A stretch of 16,023 nucleotides of DNA from Caldisericota bacterium (GTDB taxonomy: Bacteria > Caldisericota > Caldisericia > Cryosericales > Cryosericaceae): contig JAPLGJ010000179.1 in assembly GCA_026390215.1 (NCBI GenBank), forward strand, positions 1-16,023, written 5' to 3'. Positions 7,080 through 14,457 of the stretch are shown here, piece by piece. A model generated the notes under the pieces. That model saw only the letters and a program-made list of their open reading frames with translations. It had not been told where the DNA came from and ran no database searches. Numbering within the stretch: position 1 is the first letter of the stretch; each line of letters opens with the position of its first letter. The position numbers and the translations under genes were made by a program.

Positions 7080-7104
7080 TGGTAAAAAGTGGGAAATTGT
7101 GGTA
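7080..7104. promoter_or_regulatory. MraZ operator: three TGGKA boxes at ten-base steps
   Basis: TGGTA (7080..7084), TGGGA (7090..7094) and TGGTA (7100..7104) repeat in the same orientation with exactly five bases between them. MraZ in E. coli is known to bind TGGGN direct repeats spaced by five bases upstream of its own gene. The boxes sit just before mraZ and the third overlaps the -10 element, so binding should repress the dcw operon. The period of ten puts all boxes on one face of the helix. Confidence 0.85.
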
Positions 7105-7108
7105 TACT
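7100..7108 (+). promoter_or_regulatory. Extended -10 promoter of the dcw cluster
   Basis: TGGTATACT contains the extended -10 dinucleotide TG (7100..7101), one base, and TATACT (7103..7108). The -35 region at 17 bases (TGGTAA, 7080..7085) is poor, as extended -10 promoters allow. The start would fall near 7115, on the mraZ ATG. The overlap with the MraZ boxes supports a real, autoregulated promoter. Confidence 0.6.
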
Positions 7109-7114
7109 TACGCC

Positions 7115-7558
7115 ATGAACAAGGAGAACTGTTTCATCGGTGAGTACCGCTACTCCGTGGACGACAAGGGGCGAACGATGTTCCCCGCCCACTACCGATG
7201 TGACGCTGGCTCTCCCTACGTTCTCACCAAGGGCATGGATCGATGCCTCTACCTGTTTGATGACAGAGTGTGGACCTCTATCATCGAGCGGTTCTATGGT
7301 GACCTCATCCCTGTCTCATCCGACAATCGGGCCTTTGTCCGCATTCTTTTCAGCGGAGCTGCAACGGTTGAACTCGACAAGATTGGTCGCATTTCAATAC
7401 CCCAACATTTGCGTGAATATGCTTCACTTGACAAAGAGGTCGTATTCGCCGGTGCCTTGACGCACCTGGAGATTTGGGACGTTCATATCTGGGATACCTA
7501 CCGGTCTAAAGCGGAGAAGGTTTTCGAACAAAATATCGGAGCTTTGCAGGCCAGATGA
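7115..7558 (+). CDS. mraZ: MraZ, transcriptional regulator of the dcw cluster
   Basis: MraZ is a ring-forming DNA-binding protein of the SpoVT/AbrB (double-psi barrel) fold that controls its own dcw operon. The 147-residue product carries FIGEYRYSVDDKGRTMFPAH (7-26), the first copy of the fold, and a second copy with ELDKIGRISIPQHLREYA (about 88-105), both with the family's D.(K/I)GR..(I/F)P core. ATG 7115 is the only ATG ahead of the conserved FIGEY and adds about five residues relative to the common M-F-x-G start. It has no ribosome site upstream, and AAGGAG (7121..7126) lies inside the gene, nine bases before ATC 7136. The mRNA may therefore be leaderless. Its stop overlaps rsmH (ATGA). 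Three MraZ boxes precede it. The family is certain; the exact start is less so. Confidence 0.95.
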   Translation: MNKENCFIGEYRYSVDDKGRTMFPAHYRCDAGSPYVLTKGMDRCLYLFDDRVWTSIIERFYGDLIPVSSDNRAFVRILFSGAATVELDKIGRISIPQHLREYASLDKEVVFAGALTHLEIWDVHIWDTYRSKAEKVFEQNIGALQAR

Positions 7559-8463
7559 GTGAGTTTGTCCATACCCCGGTCCTTCTGAACGAGGTCACGA
7601 CATACCTGCAGATTCGACCAGACGGAACATATCTGGATTGTACGACAGGGGAAGGCGGACACGCCTATGAGGTTGGGCGCCAACTCTCTAGCGAAGGGAC
7701 GCTTTTCATGATGGATGTCGATGCAGCGGTTCTTGCCATTGCCCGCGAGCGGCTGAATGATACTGCCGCCCGCAAGGTTATCACCCGCGGAAACTTTCGG
7801 GACATGACGCGGTTGTTGAAGGATTATCCAGACACGCGATTCGACGGAATCCTGATGGATCTGGGTTTTTCTTCAGAGCAACTCACGGGCACAGGCAGGG
7901 GATTTTCGTTCAGCCACGACCAACCACTGGACATGCGATTGGACGACGATCTCAAGGTCACTGCCAGGAATATCGTGAACTCGTTTCCAGAAGAAGACAT
8001 CGCCGACATCCTGTGGAAGTACGGCGAGGAGGGGAGGTCGCGTCAGGTCGCTCGCGCGATCGTGCGCCGTCGGCAACGAGCGCCGATCGAAACGACGAGT
8101 GAATTGGCGGAGACAGTAGCCGCTGTCTTCCCTACCAGACACGCCCGTTTGCATCCTGCTACCAAGTCCTTTCAAGCTCTGCGCATATATGTCAACGATG
8201 AGCTCAATGCTCTCGAGAATGGTCTCAAGTCCGCAGCATCGCTCTTGAATCTAAACGGAAGACTCCTGGTCATCAGTTACCATTCGCTCGAAGATAGAAT
8301 TGTGAAGAGAAGCTACCTGGCTCTCTGCGAGAATCCGGTCTCGGGGGAGCCAGGATTTCGCCTGGTCAACAAGAAGATCATTCGGCCTACGGACTCGGAA
8401 GTCGCGACGAACAGACGCTCTCGCAGTGCCAAGCTGCGTGTGCTGGAAAGGGTGCAGCCATGA
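7555..8463 (+). CDS. rsmH: 16S rRNA (cytosine-1402-N4)-methyltransferase RsmH
   Basis: RsmH (MraW) uses S-adenosylmethionine to methylate N4 of C1402 in the 16S rRNA decoding centre. The 302-residue protein opens with the family's HTPVLLNEV (6-14), then the SAM-binding loop LDCTTGEGGHA (27-37). MDLGFSSEQL and GFSFSHDQPLDMRLD follow, matching the conserved DLGvSS and GFSF...PLDMRMD motifs. ATKSFQALRIYVNDEL (about 203-218) and VISYHSLEDRIVK (about 259-271) are likewise diagnostic. Complete, normal length. ATG 7555 overlaps the mraZ stop by four bases (ATGA) and its own stop overlaps the next gene the same way, so translation is probably coupled; no strong separate ribosome site is visible. Confidence 0.97.
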   Translation: MSEFVHTPVLLNEVTTYLQIRPDGTYLDCTTGEGGHAYEVGRQLSSEGTLFMMDVDAAVLAIARERLNDTAARKVITRGNFRDMTRLLKDYPDTRFDGILMDLGFSSEQLTGTGRGFSFSHDQPLDMRLDDDLKVTARNIVNSFPEEDIADILWKYGEEGRSRQVARAIVRRRQRAPIETTSELAETVAAVFPTRHARLHPATKSFQALRIYVNDELNALENGLKSAASLLNLNGRLLVISYHSLEDRIVKRSYLALCENPVSGEPGFRLVNKKIIRPTDSEVATNRRSRSAKLRVLERVQP

Positions 8464-8804
8464 GTATTGCAGTCCGAGGAAACTACACAACTGTCCGCCG
8501 CCCCGCCGCGACAGTGCGCGTCTCGGTCGCGGCAAGAGCTGCTGCGCGTCGATACATCGTTCTGGGCGTGACGATCATCGGTCTGCTGTGCGCGTATGGC
8601 TATGTGTACAGTACGACTCTGTTCTTGGAGCGTCAGGTGGAGTTGAACAGGACGGCCATTCAGGCACAGCTTCAGCAGCAGGAATCGCTGCTGGAGCGCG
8701 ACACAAAGCTCATGTCACCCGATCGGGTGCGGGCTGCCGCAGGCGCAATGGGTATGGCTGCCAACAACACGGCGGTGATCGGCACTCTGGACAGTCTCCA
8801 CTAG
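8460..8804 (+). CDS. ftsL: FtsL-like small bitopic division protein
   Basis: This 114-residue protein is placed as FtsL mainly by position, between rsmH and a class B penicillin-binding protein, and by build. It has a basic cytoplasmic N-terminus (1-31, many Arg), one membrane segment (about 32-50, YIVLGVTIIGLLCAYGYVY), a heptad-rich extracellular helix (about 54-84) and SPDRVRAAAGAMGM (86-99), which resembles the SPxRIExxAxxxLGM end of FtsL/FtsB-type proteins. FtsL forms a coiled-coil complex with DivIC/FtsB that activates FtsW and FtsI. Sequence in this family is poorly conserved, so a different bitopic division protein is possible. It overlaps rsmH by four bases (ATGA); GGAAAGGG ends seven bases before its ATG. 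The next gene starts 33 bases on. Confidence 0.72.
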   Translation: MSIAVRGNYTTVRRPAATVRVSVAARAAARRYIVLGVTIIGLLCAYGYVYSTTLFLERQVELNRTAIQAQLQQQESLLERDTKLMSPDRVRAAAGAMGMAANNTAVIGTLDSLH

Positions 8805-8837
8805 CGGGAATACCTGCGTCAGGATCATAAGGAATTG

Positions 8838-10544
8838 ATGAAGAGAGGCGTCGCGTCTTTCAATGACCTGTTCAGACGACGTCTCGTCCTCATTTTCACG
8901 GTTTTCCTGATTGTAGCGCTAGGAATTGAGTCACGGTTCGTCTATCTGCAAGTAGTGGCCCGCTCCATGCTCGTGAACAAGGCCAACCAGCAGCTAGAGA
9001 TCGATTCCATTCCTATCAAGGCAAAGCGGGGAATGATCCAGGATTCGACAGGGCGCGTACTGGCGCAGGATGTGGCGACATGGTCCCTGGGCCTGTACAT
9101 GAAGGAAGTCAAAGACCCTCACCTGACCGCGGTCAGCATCGCCCCTGTCCTCAAGGAATCGGTGACGCAGCTGGAGAAGCAGATACGCAGCGCGTCATTG
9201 AGCTTCATTTATGTGAAGAAGCAGGTAGGCGTCGTGGAATACGAGGCTCTGCGCCGGCTTGATGTACCAGGAATCGTGCTGGACAAGGGCTATCGCCGGG
9301 TCTATCCGCTGGGAGCGCTGATGTCGTCCGTCGTCGGGATCACGGGCTCGGACAACCAGGGTCTGTCGGGAATCGAGTTTCAATACGACAAGGAACTTGG
9401 AGGCACGGACGGATGGCATACCTGCAGGGTTTCTGGGTCGAACCCCGGCGAGCCCGCCGTCACAGAGGAAGTCCTCGAAGCCATACCAGGCAAGAACATC
9501 GTGCTGACGATCGACTCGAACATCCAGTATTTCGCGCAGCAGGCCCTCATGGACACACTGAAGACATACGATGGCAAGCGGGCTACGTGCACGATCCTGG
9601 ATCCAAAGACTGACGCGGTCCTTGCGATGGTAGATGTGCCAGGCGTAGATCCCGAGCACTGGCAGGACGCTTCGATGAGTTCGCTTGTGGAGAAGGCAAT
9701 CAGTGCCAACTATGAGCCTGGTTCTGTGTTCAAGGCGGTGACATCGGTTGCCGGTCTCGAGACGGGCACAATTACGCTGCAGAGCACATTCAGCAGCGGC
9801 GGTAGTCTCAAAGTCTTCGACACGGTCGTTCACGATCTCTATCCATATGGCGCCATGAACCTCTATGCAATGCTGCAGCATTCCTCTAACGTGGCGTTTT
9901 GCCAGTTGAGCATGAAGATAGGTGCCAAGCTCTTCTACGACTGCGCAAGCCGGTACGGTTTTGGCAAACCGACGGGCATCGATCTGCCCGGAGAGGAGTC
10001 TGGTATCCTGCTTCCGATGTCTCTGTGGTCAAACACGACGCTTCCTACGATTGGATTTGGCCAAGGCGTGGCGGTGACGGCAATCCAGATGGCGAACTTT
10101 TATGCCACGATTGCCAACGGAGGGCTTATGCAGCGGCCTTACGTGGTCGATCACATCGTCGACGCATCAGGTGCGAACCAGAGGACGGACGTTCCCGGGG
10201 TCGTTGGTCAGTTGTTCAAGCCGGAGACGGCCAAGGCCGTTCTCGAGGGCCTCCATGGAGTCGTGCAGAAGGATGTCGGCGTTTTCAGCGCGTATATTCC
10301 CGGCTACGAAGTCGCCGGAAAGACCGGCACTGCTGAGATAGCCGCCCCCGGGGGAGGCTATCTGAAGGATGGGTCGTACGTCTACAGCTTCGCTGGAATC
10401 CTGACGGCGAATGACCCCAGAGTCGTCGTGTTCCTCAGCGTTCATGAGACCCGGCAAGGAGAACGCACGTCATTTCGTGTGGCGGGGCCGACCTTCAAGA
10501 AGATTGCGCTGCAGCTGATACAGTATCTGAGGTTGAAACCATGA
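8838..10544 (+). CDS. ftsI: Class B penicillin-binding protein, septal transpeptidase (FtsI/PBP3 type)
   Basis: This membrane-anchored D,D-transpeptidase cross-links septal peptidoglycan. The 568-residue protein has one N-terminal membrane anchor (about 16-32), a dimerisation (pedestal) domain with RGMIQDSTGRVLA (65-77), and a penicillin-binding domain with all three active-site motifs: the serine motif S296-V-F-K299, S349-S-N351 and K495-T-G497. There is no C-terminal PASTA repeat, unlike many Firmicutes division and sporulation PBPs; the chain ends soon after the transpeptidase fold. ATG 8838 is preceded by AAGGAA (8829..8834); an in-frame TTG at 8835 is too close to it. Its stop overlaps the murE ATG by four bases. 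Position between ftsL and murE indicates the FtsI role rather than elongation PBP2, which normally pairs with rodA. Confidence 0.92.
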   Translation: MKRGVASFNDLFRRRLVLIFTVFLIVALGIESRFVYLQVVARSMLVNKANQQLEIDSIPIKAKRGMIQDSTGRVLAQDVATWSLGLYMKEVKDPHLTAVSIAPVLKESVTQLEKQIRSASLSFIYVKKQVGVVEYEALRRLDVPGIVLDKGYRRVYPLGALMSSVVGITGSDNQGLSGIEFQYDKELGGTDGWHTCRVSGSNPGEPAVTEEVLEAIPGKNIVLTIDSNIQYFAQQALMDTLKTYDGKRATCTILDPKTDAVLAMVDVPGVDPEHWQDASMSSLVEKAISANYEPGSVFKAVTSVAGLETGTITLQSTFSSGGSLKVFDTVVHDLYPYGAMNLYAMLQHSSNVAFCQLSMKIGAKLFYDCASRYGFGKPTGIDLPGEESGILLPMSLWSNTTLPTIGFGQGVAVTAIQMANFYATIANGGLMQRPYVVDHIVDASGANQRTDVPGVVGQLFKPETAKAVLEGLHGVVQKDVGVFSAYIPGYEVAGKTGTAEIAAPGGGYLKDGSYVYSFAGILTANDPRVVVFLSVHETRQGERTSFRVAGPTFKKIALQLIQYLRLKP

Positions 10545-12097
10545 GATTCGTCGTCGAAGAACGGGAGCTTGCTGAGCTCCTTCATATGCTTCCTCCAGCT
10601 TCCTGGGATCCCACGCGTTCTTCGCTGGGACGGGGGGCATTGATCAGTCTGGTCACGCCCGATTCGCGCGAGTGCGGGCCGGGAGCTATGTTCGTTGCCA
10701 TCTCAGGGACCAGGCTGGAAGGGGCATCCTACATCGCCAGCGCTCTGTGCGCTGGGGCAGCCTGTGTCGTTGCTGAGAATGAGCATCCTGAGGTTCAGGA
10801 CGTTCCGGTCGTCGTCGTCGCAAATTGCCGTGAGTTCCTGAGTCTCGTCTCGCAGGCCATTTTCGACTTCCCTGCTCGTCGCATGAAGATGATCGGCATT
10901 ACAGGAACAAGTGGGAAGACGAGCACAGCATACCTGATTCGCCGTCTTCTGCAGGGACTTGACATTGCGTCCGTCATGATTGGGACCACAGGATATGTCA
11001 TGCCCGACGGCGAGTTCTTTCCTCCGGACGCTCTTCCCGCCACGACGCCCGAAGCCTTTGCGCTCAACTGGTATCTGGATCATGCGGTCCGCCAGGGGGC
11101 ACAGGTTGCGGTGCTCGAGGTTTCCTCGTTCGCGCTCGCGTTTGGCAGAGTCCATGGCATGCGCTTTGATTGTGGGGTTTTCACGAATTTCTCACAGGAT
11201 CACATGGGATATCATGGCACCATGGAAGCCTATCTGGCAGCCAAGCTGCGCCTGTTCACGTCGCTTGATGAAGGCTCTGTGGCCGTTCTCAACGCTGACG
11301 ACCCTTCGTTCGCTGCGTTCAGGGACGCAGCCGGGTGCTCACGGGTCATGACGTTCTCCCTGGAGCGAGAGGCTGACCTGCGTGGTGACCATGTCGTGTC
11401 TACCATGGGAAGAACCACGTTTCAGGTCCTAGCCCGCGACGGAGCCACGTTCGACGTGGAGCTTTCGATCGGCCCGGCGTTCCAGGCGTCCAACTGTCTG
11501 GCAGCCATCGGTTCGGTCCACGCTCTTGAGCCAACCCGCGATCTGAGCAAGGCCGTGCAGTCTCTTGCTCATCGGCTGTATATCCCAGGACGCTATGAAC
11601 GCATTGACTGCGGACAGCCGTTCGAGGTTGTCGTGGACTACGCCCATACCCCGGAGGAGTTCTCGGCACTGTTCGGCGCTGTGAGGTTGACGGTGCAGGG
11701 GGACCTGCTGGCGGTGTTTGGCTCTGTCGGCGCGGACGATCGCGAGAAGCGGCCGATCATGGCCCGCCTCGCAGAGGAGGCCTGCCGCTGGTCGTTCGTG
11801 ACCGTCGAGGACCCTCGTCATGAAGACGCGTCGATTGCCGTTCACGACATTGAGAAGGGGTTCACGACCGACCATTTCACAGTCATCGAAGATAGAAGGC
11901 AGGCAATTCGTAGTGCCGTTGCTGCGGCCAGGCCGGGCGACATGGTCCTGGTTCTTGGTCGTGGGCACGAGACGGTCATGTACTATGAACACGAGGACAT
12001 TGTCTTCGATGATCGGGAAGAGGTGCGTCTCGCGTTGCGCGATCAGGGCTATGTTGGTAGTACTGATGGTCTGTGGCCGCAGGAGAGACAGCGATGA
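10541..12097 (+). CDS. murE: UDP-MurNAc-tripeptide synthetase MurE, unusual specificity motif
   Basis: MurE is the cytosolic ATP-dependent ligase that adds the third stem residue (usually meso-diaminopimelate or L-lysine) to UDP-MurNAc-L-Ala-D-Glu. In 518 residues it has the N-terminal UDP-binding DSRECGPGAMFVAISG, the ATP loop GITGTSGKTSTA (119-130), ATTPEAFAL, SQDHMGYHGTMEAYLAAKLRLF (with the lysine that is carbamylated in Mur ligases), PGRYERIDC and VVDYAHTP. The diamino-acid motif that reads DNPR in DAP enzymes is E423-D424-P425-R426, and the GKGHE motif is G473-R-G-H-E477. Arg426, which contacts the DAP carboxylate, is kept; Asn is replaced by Asp. The accepted amino acid is thus uncertain. 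ATG 10541 overlaps the ftsI stop; GAGG (10529..10532) is eight bases upstream. murF does not follow, as it usually does. Confidence 0.93.
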   Translation: MRFVVEERELAELLHMLPPASWDPTRSSLGRGALISLVTPDSRECGPGAMFVAISGTRLEGASYIASALCAGAACVVAENEHPEVQDVPVVVVANCREFLSLVSQAIFDFPARRMKMIGITGTSGKTSTAYLIRRLLQGLDIASVMIGTTGYVMPDGEFFPPDALPATTPEAFALNWYLDHAVRQGAQVAVLEVSSFALAFGRVHGMRFDCGVFTNFSQDHMGYHGTMEAYLAAKLRLFTSLDEGSVAVLNADDPSFAAFRDAAGCSRVMTFSLEREADLRGDHVVSTMGRTTFQVLARDGATFDVELSIGPAFQASNCLAAIGSVHALEPTRDLSKAVQSLAHRLYIPGRYERIDCGQPFEVVVDYAHTPEEFSALFGAVRLTVQGDLLAVFGSVGADDREKRPIMARLAEEACRWSFVTVEDPRHEDASIAVHDIEKGFTTDHFTVIEDRRQAIRSAVAAARPGDMVLVLGRGHETVMYYEHEDIVFDDREEVRLALRDQGYVGSTDGLWPQERQR

Positions 12098-13074
12098 CCG
12101 CAAGGTCTGCCATGTTGCTGGCTCTGGTGCTTGCCCTTGTTGACCTGGTTCTCTTCCCGCTCCTTATCGTCTGGCTTCGCAGGACACGATTTACCCAGTT
12201 GATACGGGACGAGGGACCCGCTTCTCACAAGTCCAAGGCGGGTACGCCTACCGGAGGTGGCCTGATGCTGGTTCTCAACATTGCCGGAGCCGTGGCCGCC
12301 CATCTCTTCGTGACGGGGCGAAGAGACTTGACAGGGCTTGACGTCGCTACACTCGTCTTTGTGGCCATCAATCTCCTGTTGGGGTTCCTGGACGACTGGA
12401 CCAAAGAGCTCAAACACAGAAATGACGGACTCCTTGGCTACCAGAAACTCCTGATCCAGACATTGGCGGCTGGGCTCTTTTTCTATCTGGCGTATCCATC
12501 GATTGTTCCGACCCTTCGTCTGGCGAGCGGGGGAGTCCTTCTTGCTGGCTGGGCGTTCTACGTCGTTGCCATGCTATACGCGGTCGGCATGGTGAATGCG
12601 TTCAATTTGACGGACGGCCTTGATGGACTTCTGGCAAAGACCAGTCTCCCCGCATTTGCCGTGGCTGGACTAGCGTCACTGGTGCATCCATCAGGACTGG
12701 CTGGAGTACTCCCCTGGGCTGCTTTGGCGTTTGTTGTCTCGTTTCTATGGTTCAACGCTGCGAAGGCATCGGTCTTCATGGGAGATACCGGGTCGCTTGC
12801 GCTTGGTTCCATCTTCGTCGCTTGGGCGTTTGCCTCCGGGAACCAGGTTTCGTCGATCCTGCTGGGAGGACTGTTCCTGGGAGAGGCGATCAGTGTGATG
12901 ATCCAGGTGGCCGTCTTCAAGGCCTCCGGTCGCAGAAAGAGAGTATTCCTCATGGCTCCGATACACCATCACTTTGAGCAGCTCGGATGGCCCGAGCCGA
13001 CAATTGTCGACCGGTTCTTTGTTGTAAGCATTCTGTTTGTCGTCGCCGGGGCGCTGACGATGACGTGGAGATAG
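12094..13074 (+). CDS. mraY: Phospho-N-acetylmuramoyl-pentapeptide transferase MraY
   Basis: MraY moves phospho-MurNAc-pentapeptide from UDP onto undecaprenyl phosphate to make lipid I, using magnesium at the cytoplasmic face. The 326-residue polytopic protein carries the family marks: HKSKAGTPTGGG (about 46-57), D100-D101-W-T-K, NLTDGLDGL (171-179), FMGDTGSLALG with D231, and APIHHHFE ending at residue 295, which contains the HHH signature. About ten hydrophobic segments fit the known topology. ATG 12094 overlaps the murE stop (ATGA), and AGGAGA (12081..12086) lies seven bases upstream; an upstream in-frame GTG (12073) would include that site and is rejected. Only three bases separate its stop from the murD start. 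All catalytic aspartates I can place are present. Confidence 0.97.
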   Translation: MTARSAMLLALVLALVDLVLFPLLIVWLRRTRFTQLIRDEGPASHKSKAGTPTGGGLMLVLNIAGAVAAHLFVTGRRDLTGLDVATLVFVAINLLLGFLDDWTKELKHRNDGLLGYQKLLIQTLAAGLFFYLAYPSIVPTLRLASGGVLLAGWAFYVVAMLYAVGMVNAFNLTDGLDGLLAKTSLPAFAVAGLASLVHPSGLAGVLPWAALAFVVSFLWFNAAKASVFMGDTGSLALGSIFVAWAFASGNQVSSILLGGLFLGEAISVMIQVAVFKASGRRKRVFLMAPIHHHFEQLGWPEPTIVDRFFVVSILFVVAGALTMTWR

Positions 13075-13077
13075 CCA

Positions 13078-14457
13078 GTGATCCCGTTCAATTCTGCCTT
13101 CGTGGTCGGAGCATTGCCAAGCGGATTGTACGCGGCCCTGTACCTGCATGATCAGGGAGTGAACGTCTTTGTATCGGAATTCAAACAGCGAAGCGCTGAC
13201 GAGAAGTTCGAGCGTGCCGCACGACTGCTGCAACAGGCGGGAGTTCCCTTTGAGTTCGGAGAAAACACGGCGAGCATCATGGCCGCCTACGACGTGGTCG
13301 TGGTTTCTCCCGGTGTCCCGCTCGAGGCCCCGATCATCCTGACCGCAGCACAGATGGGCAAGCTCATCGTCGGTGAGACGGAGATTGCAGCGTATGCCGG
13401 TCTGTCAGTGCTTGCAGTGACTGGAAGCAATGGCAAGAGCACTACCACGGCTCTTCTTGGAGAAATGGTTGCTCAGGAGTATCCCAATGCGGTGACGGGA
13501 GGCAACCTGGGCACTCCGGTGTCGCAACTCCTCGTGGAACACCCGATGGCAGGGCCGGCGGTTCTCGAGGTCAGCTGCTTTCAGCTCGAGACAGTCCATG
13601 CATTCCATCCCAGAGTGGCCATCTTCTCGAACTTGGTTCCGAACCATCTTGACCGCTACGGTACCACGGAGCGCTACTTCGCCACCAAGAAGCGTTTGTT
13701 CGAGAACATGACGGCAGAAGACACTATCGTGCTCAACTGGGACGATCCCGCGCTGAGAGCGCTTGCTCCAACGCTGGGGTCTTCCATATTCTATTTCGGA
13801 CTGGGCGACGGCGTGTTCTCTGGCGCGCATGTTGTCAACGGTGTGATCGTCTTCAAGGATGCGGCACGCACGGTGGAGTTGTTCAGGGAGACAGATCTGC
13901 GTATCTGTGGGCGGCACAATGTGGCGAATGCCATGAGCGCAGCTCTCGCGGCCTTCTTGTACGGTATCTCCCCAGATACCATTCGCAGGGTTGTGGGGGG
14001 CTTCAACGGGCTTCCTCACCGACTGGAGTACATCGGAGCAGCGGGCGGCGTGATGTTCGTCAACGATTCCAAGGCGACGACTCCGGAATCGGTCATGACG
14101 GCTGCTGATGCCATGACTGGACCATATGCAGTCATTCTGGGCGGCAGTTCAAAGGGCGTCTCATTCGACAAGATGGCACGACATCTGGTTCAAGACAAGA
14201 AGCTGGTGTCGGCAATCGTGATGGGCGCGACCGGCCCGGCTATCGAGGATTCGCTGCGCAAGGCCGGCATGAAGACGGTTGTCCACGTCGAATCGCTTGA
14301 GGACGCTGTCAGTAGTGGAGTGCGACTTCTTTCTGCAGGGGGTACGCTCCTTCTGTCTCCTGGTTGTGCCAGTTTCGACATGTTCAGGGATTTTGAGCAG
14401 CGTGGCGACCGATTCAGGGAGATAGTGCATGGTCGCATGGGTGCTGTCACACAGTGA
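13078..14457 (+). CDS. murD: UDP-N-acetylmuramoyl-alanine--D-glutamate ligase MurD
   Basis: MurD is the cytosolic ligase that adds D-glutamate to UDP-MurNAc-L-Ala with ATP. The 459-residue protein has a Rossmann-like N-terminal domain (FVVGALPSGLYAALYL), the ATP loop VTGSNGKSTTTALLG with Lys120, GGNLGTP, LEVSCFQLE, the FNGLPHRLEYIG entry to the C-terminal domain, VNDSKATTPES and LLSPGCASFDMFRDFEQRGDRF. The last four are characteristic of MurD among Mur ligases. The usual DHLDRH reads N189-H-L-D-R-Y, so a conserved Asp is Asn. The start is GTG 13078, three bases after mraY, with GGAG (13067..13070) seven bases upstream. Its stop overlaps the GTG of ftsW by four bases. In this reading the pathway step of MurD comes before MurE even though the gene lies after it; this is the normal dcw order. 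Confidence 0.96.
   Translation: MIPFNSAFVVGALPSGLYAALYLHDQGVNVFVSEFKQRSADEKFERAARLLQQAGVPFEFGENTASIMAAYDVVVVSPGVPLEAPIILTAAQMGKLIVGETEIAAYAGLSVLAVTGSNGKSTTTALLGEMVAQEYPNAVTGGNLGTPVSQLLVEHPMAGPAVLEVSCFQLETVHAFHPRVAIFSNLVPNHLDRYGTTERYFATKKRLFENMTAEDTIVLNWDDPALRALAPTLGSSIFYFGLGDGVFSGAHVVNGVIVFKDAARTVELFRETDLRICGRHNVANAMSAALAAFLYGISPDTIRRVVGGFNGLPHRLEYIGAAGGVMFVNDSKATTPESVMTAADAMTGPYAVILGGSSKGVSFDKMARHLVQDKKLVSAIVMGATGPAIEDSLRKAGMKTVVHVESLEDAVSSGVRLLSAGGTLLLSPGCASFDMFRDFEQRGDRFREIVHGRMGAVTQ

Noticed and set aside
9195..9881. Minus-strand open frame of 228 codons opposite the ftsI transpeptidase region
   Set aside because: No family resemblance, no promoter or ribosome site seen, and the plus-strand motifs are unambiguous.
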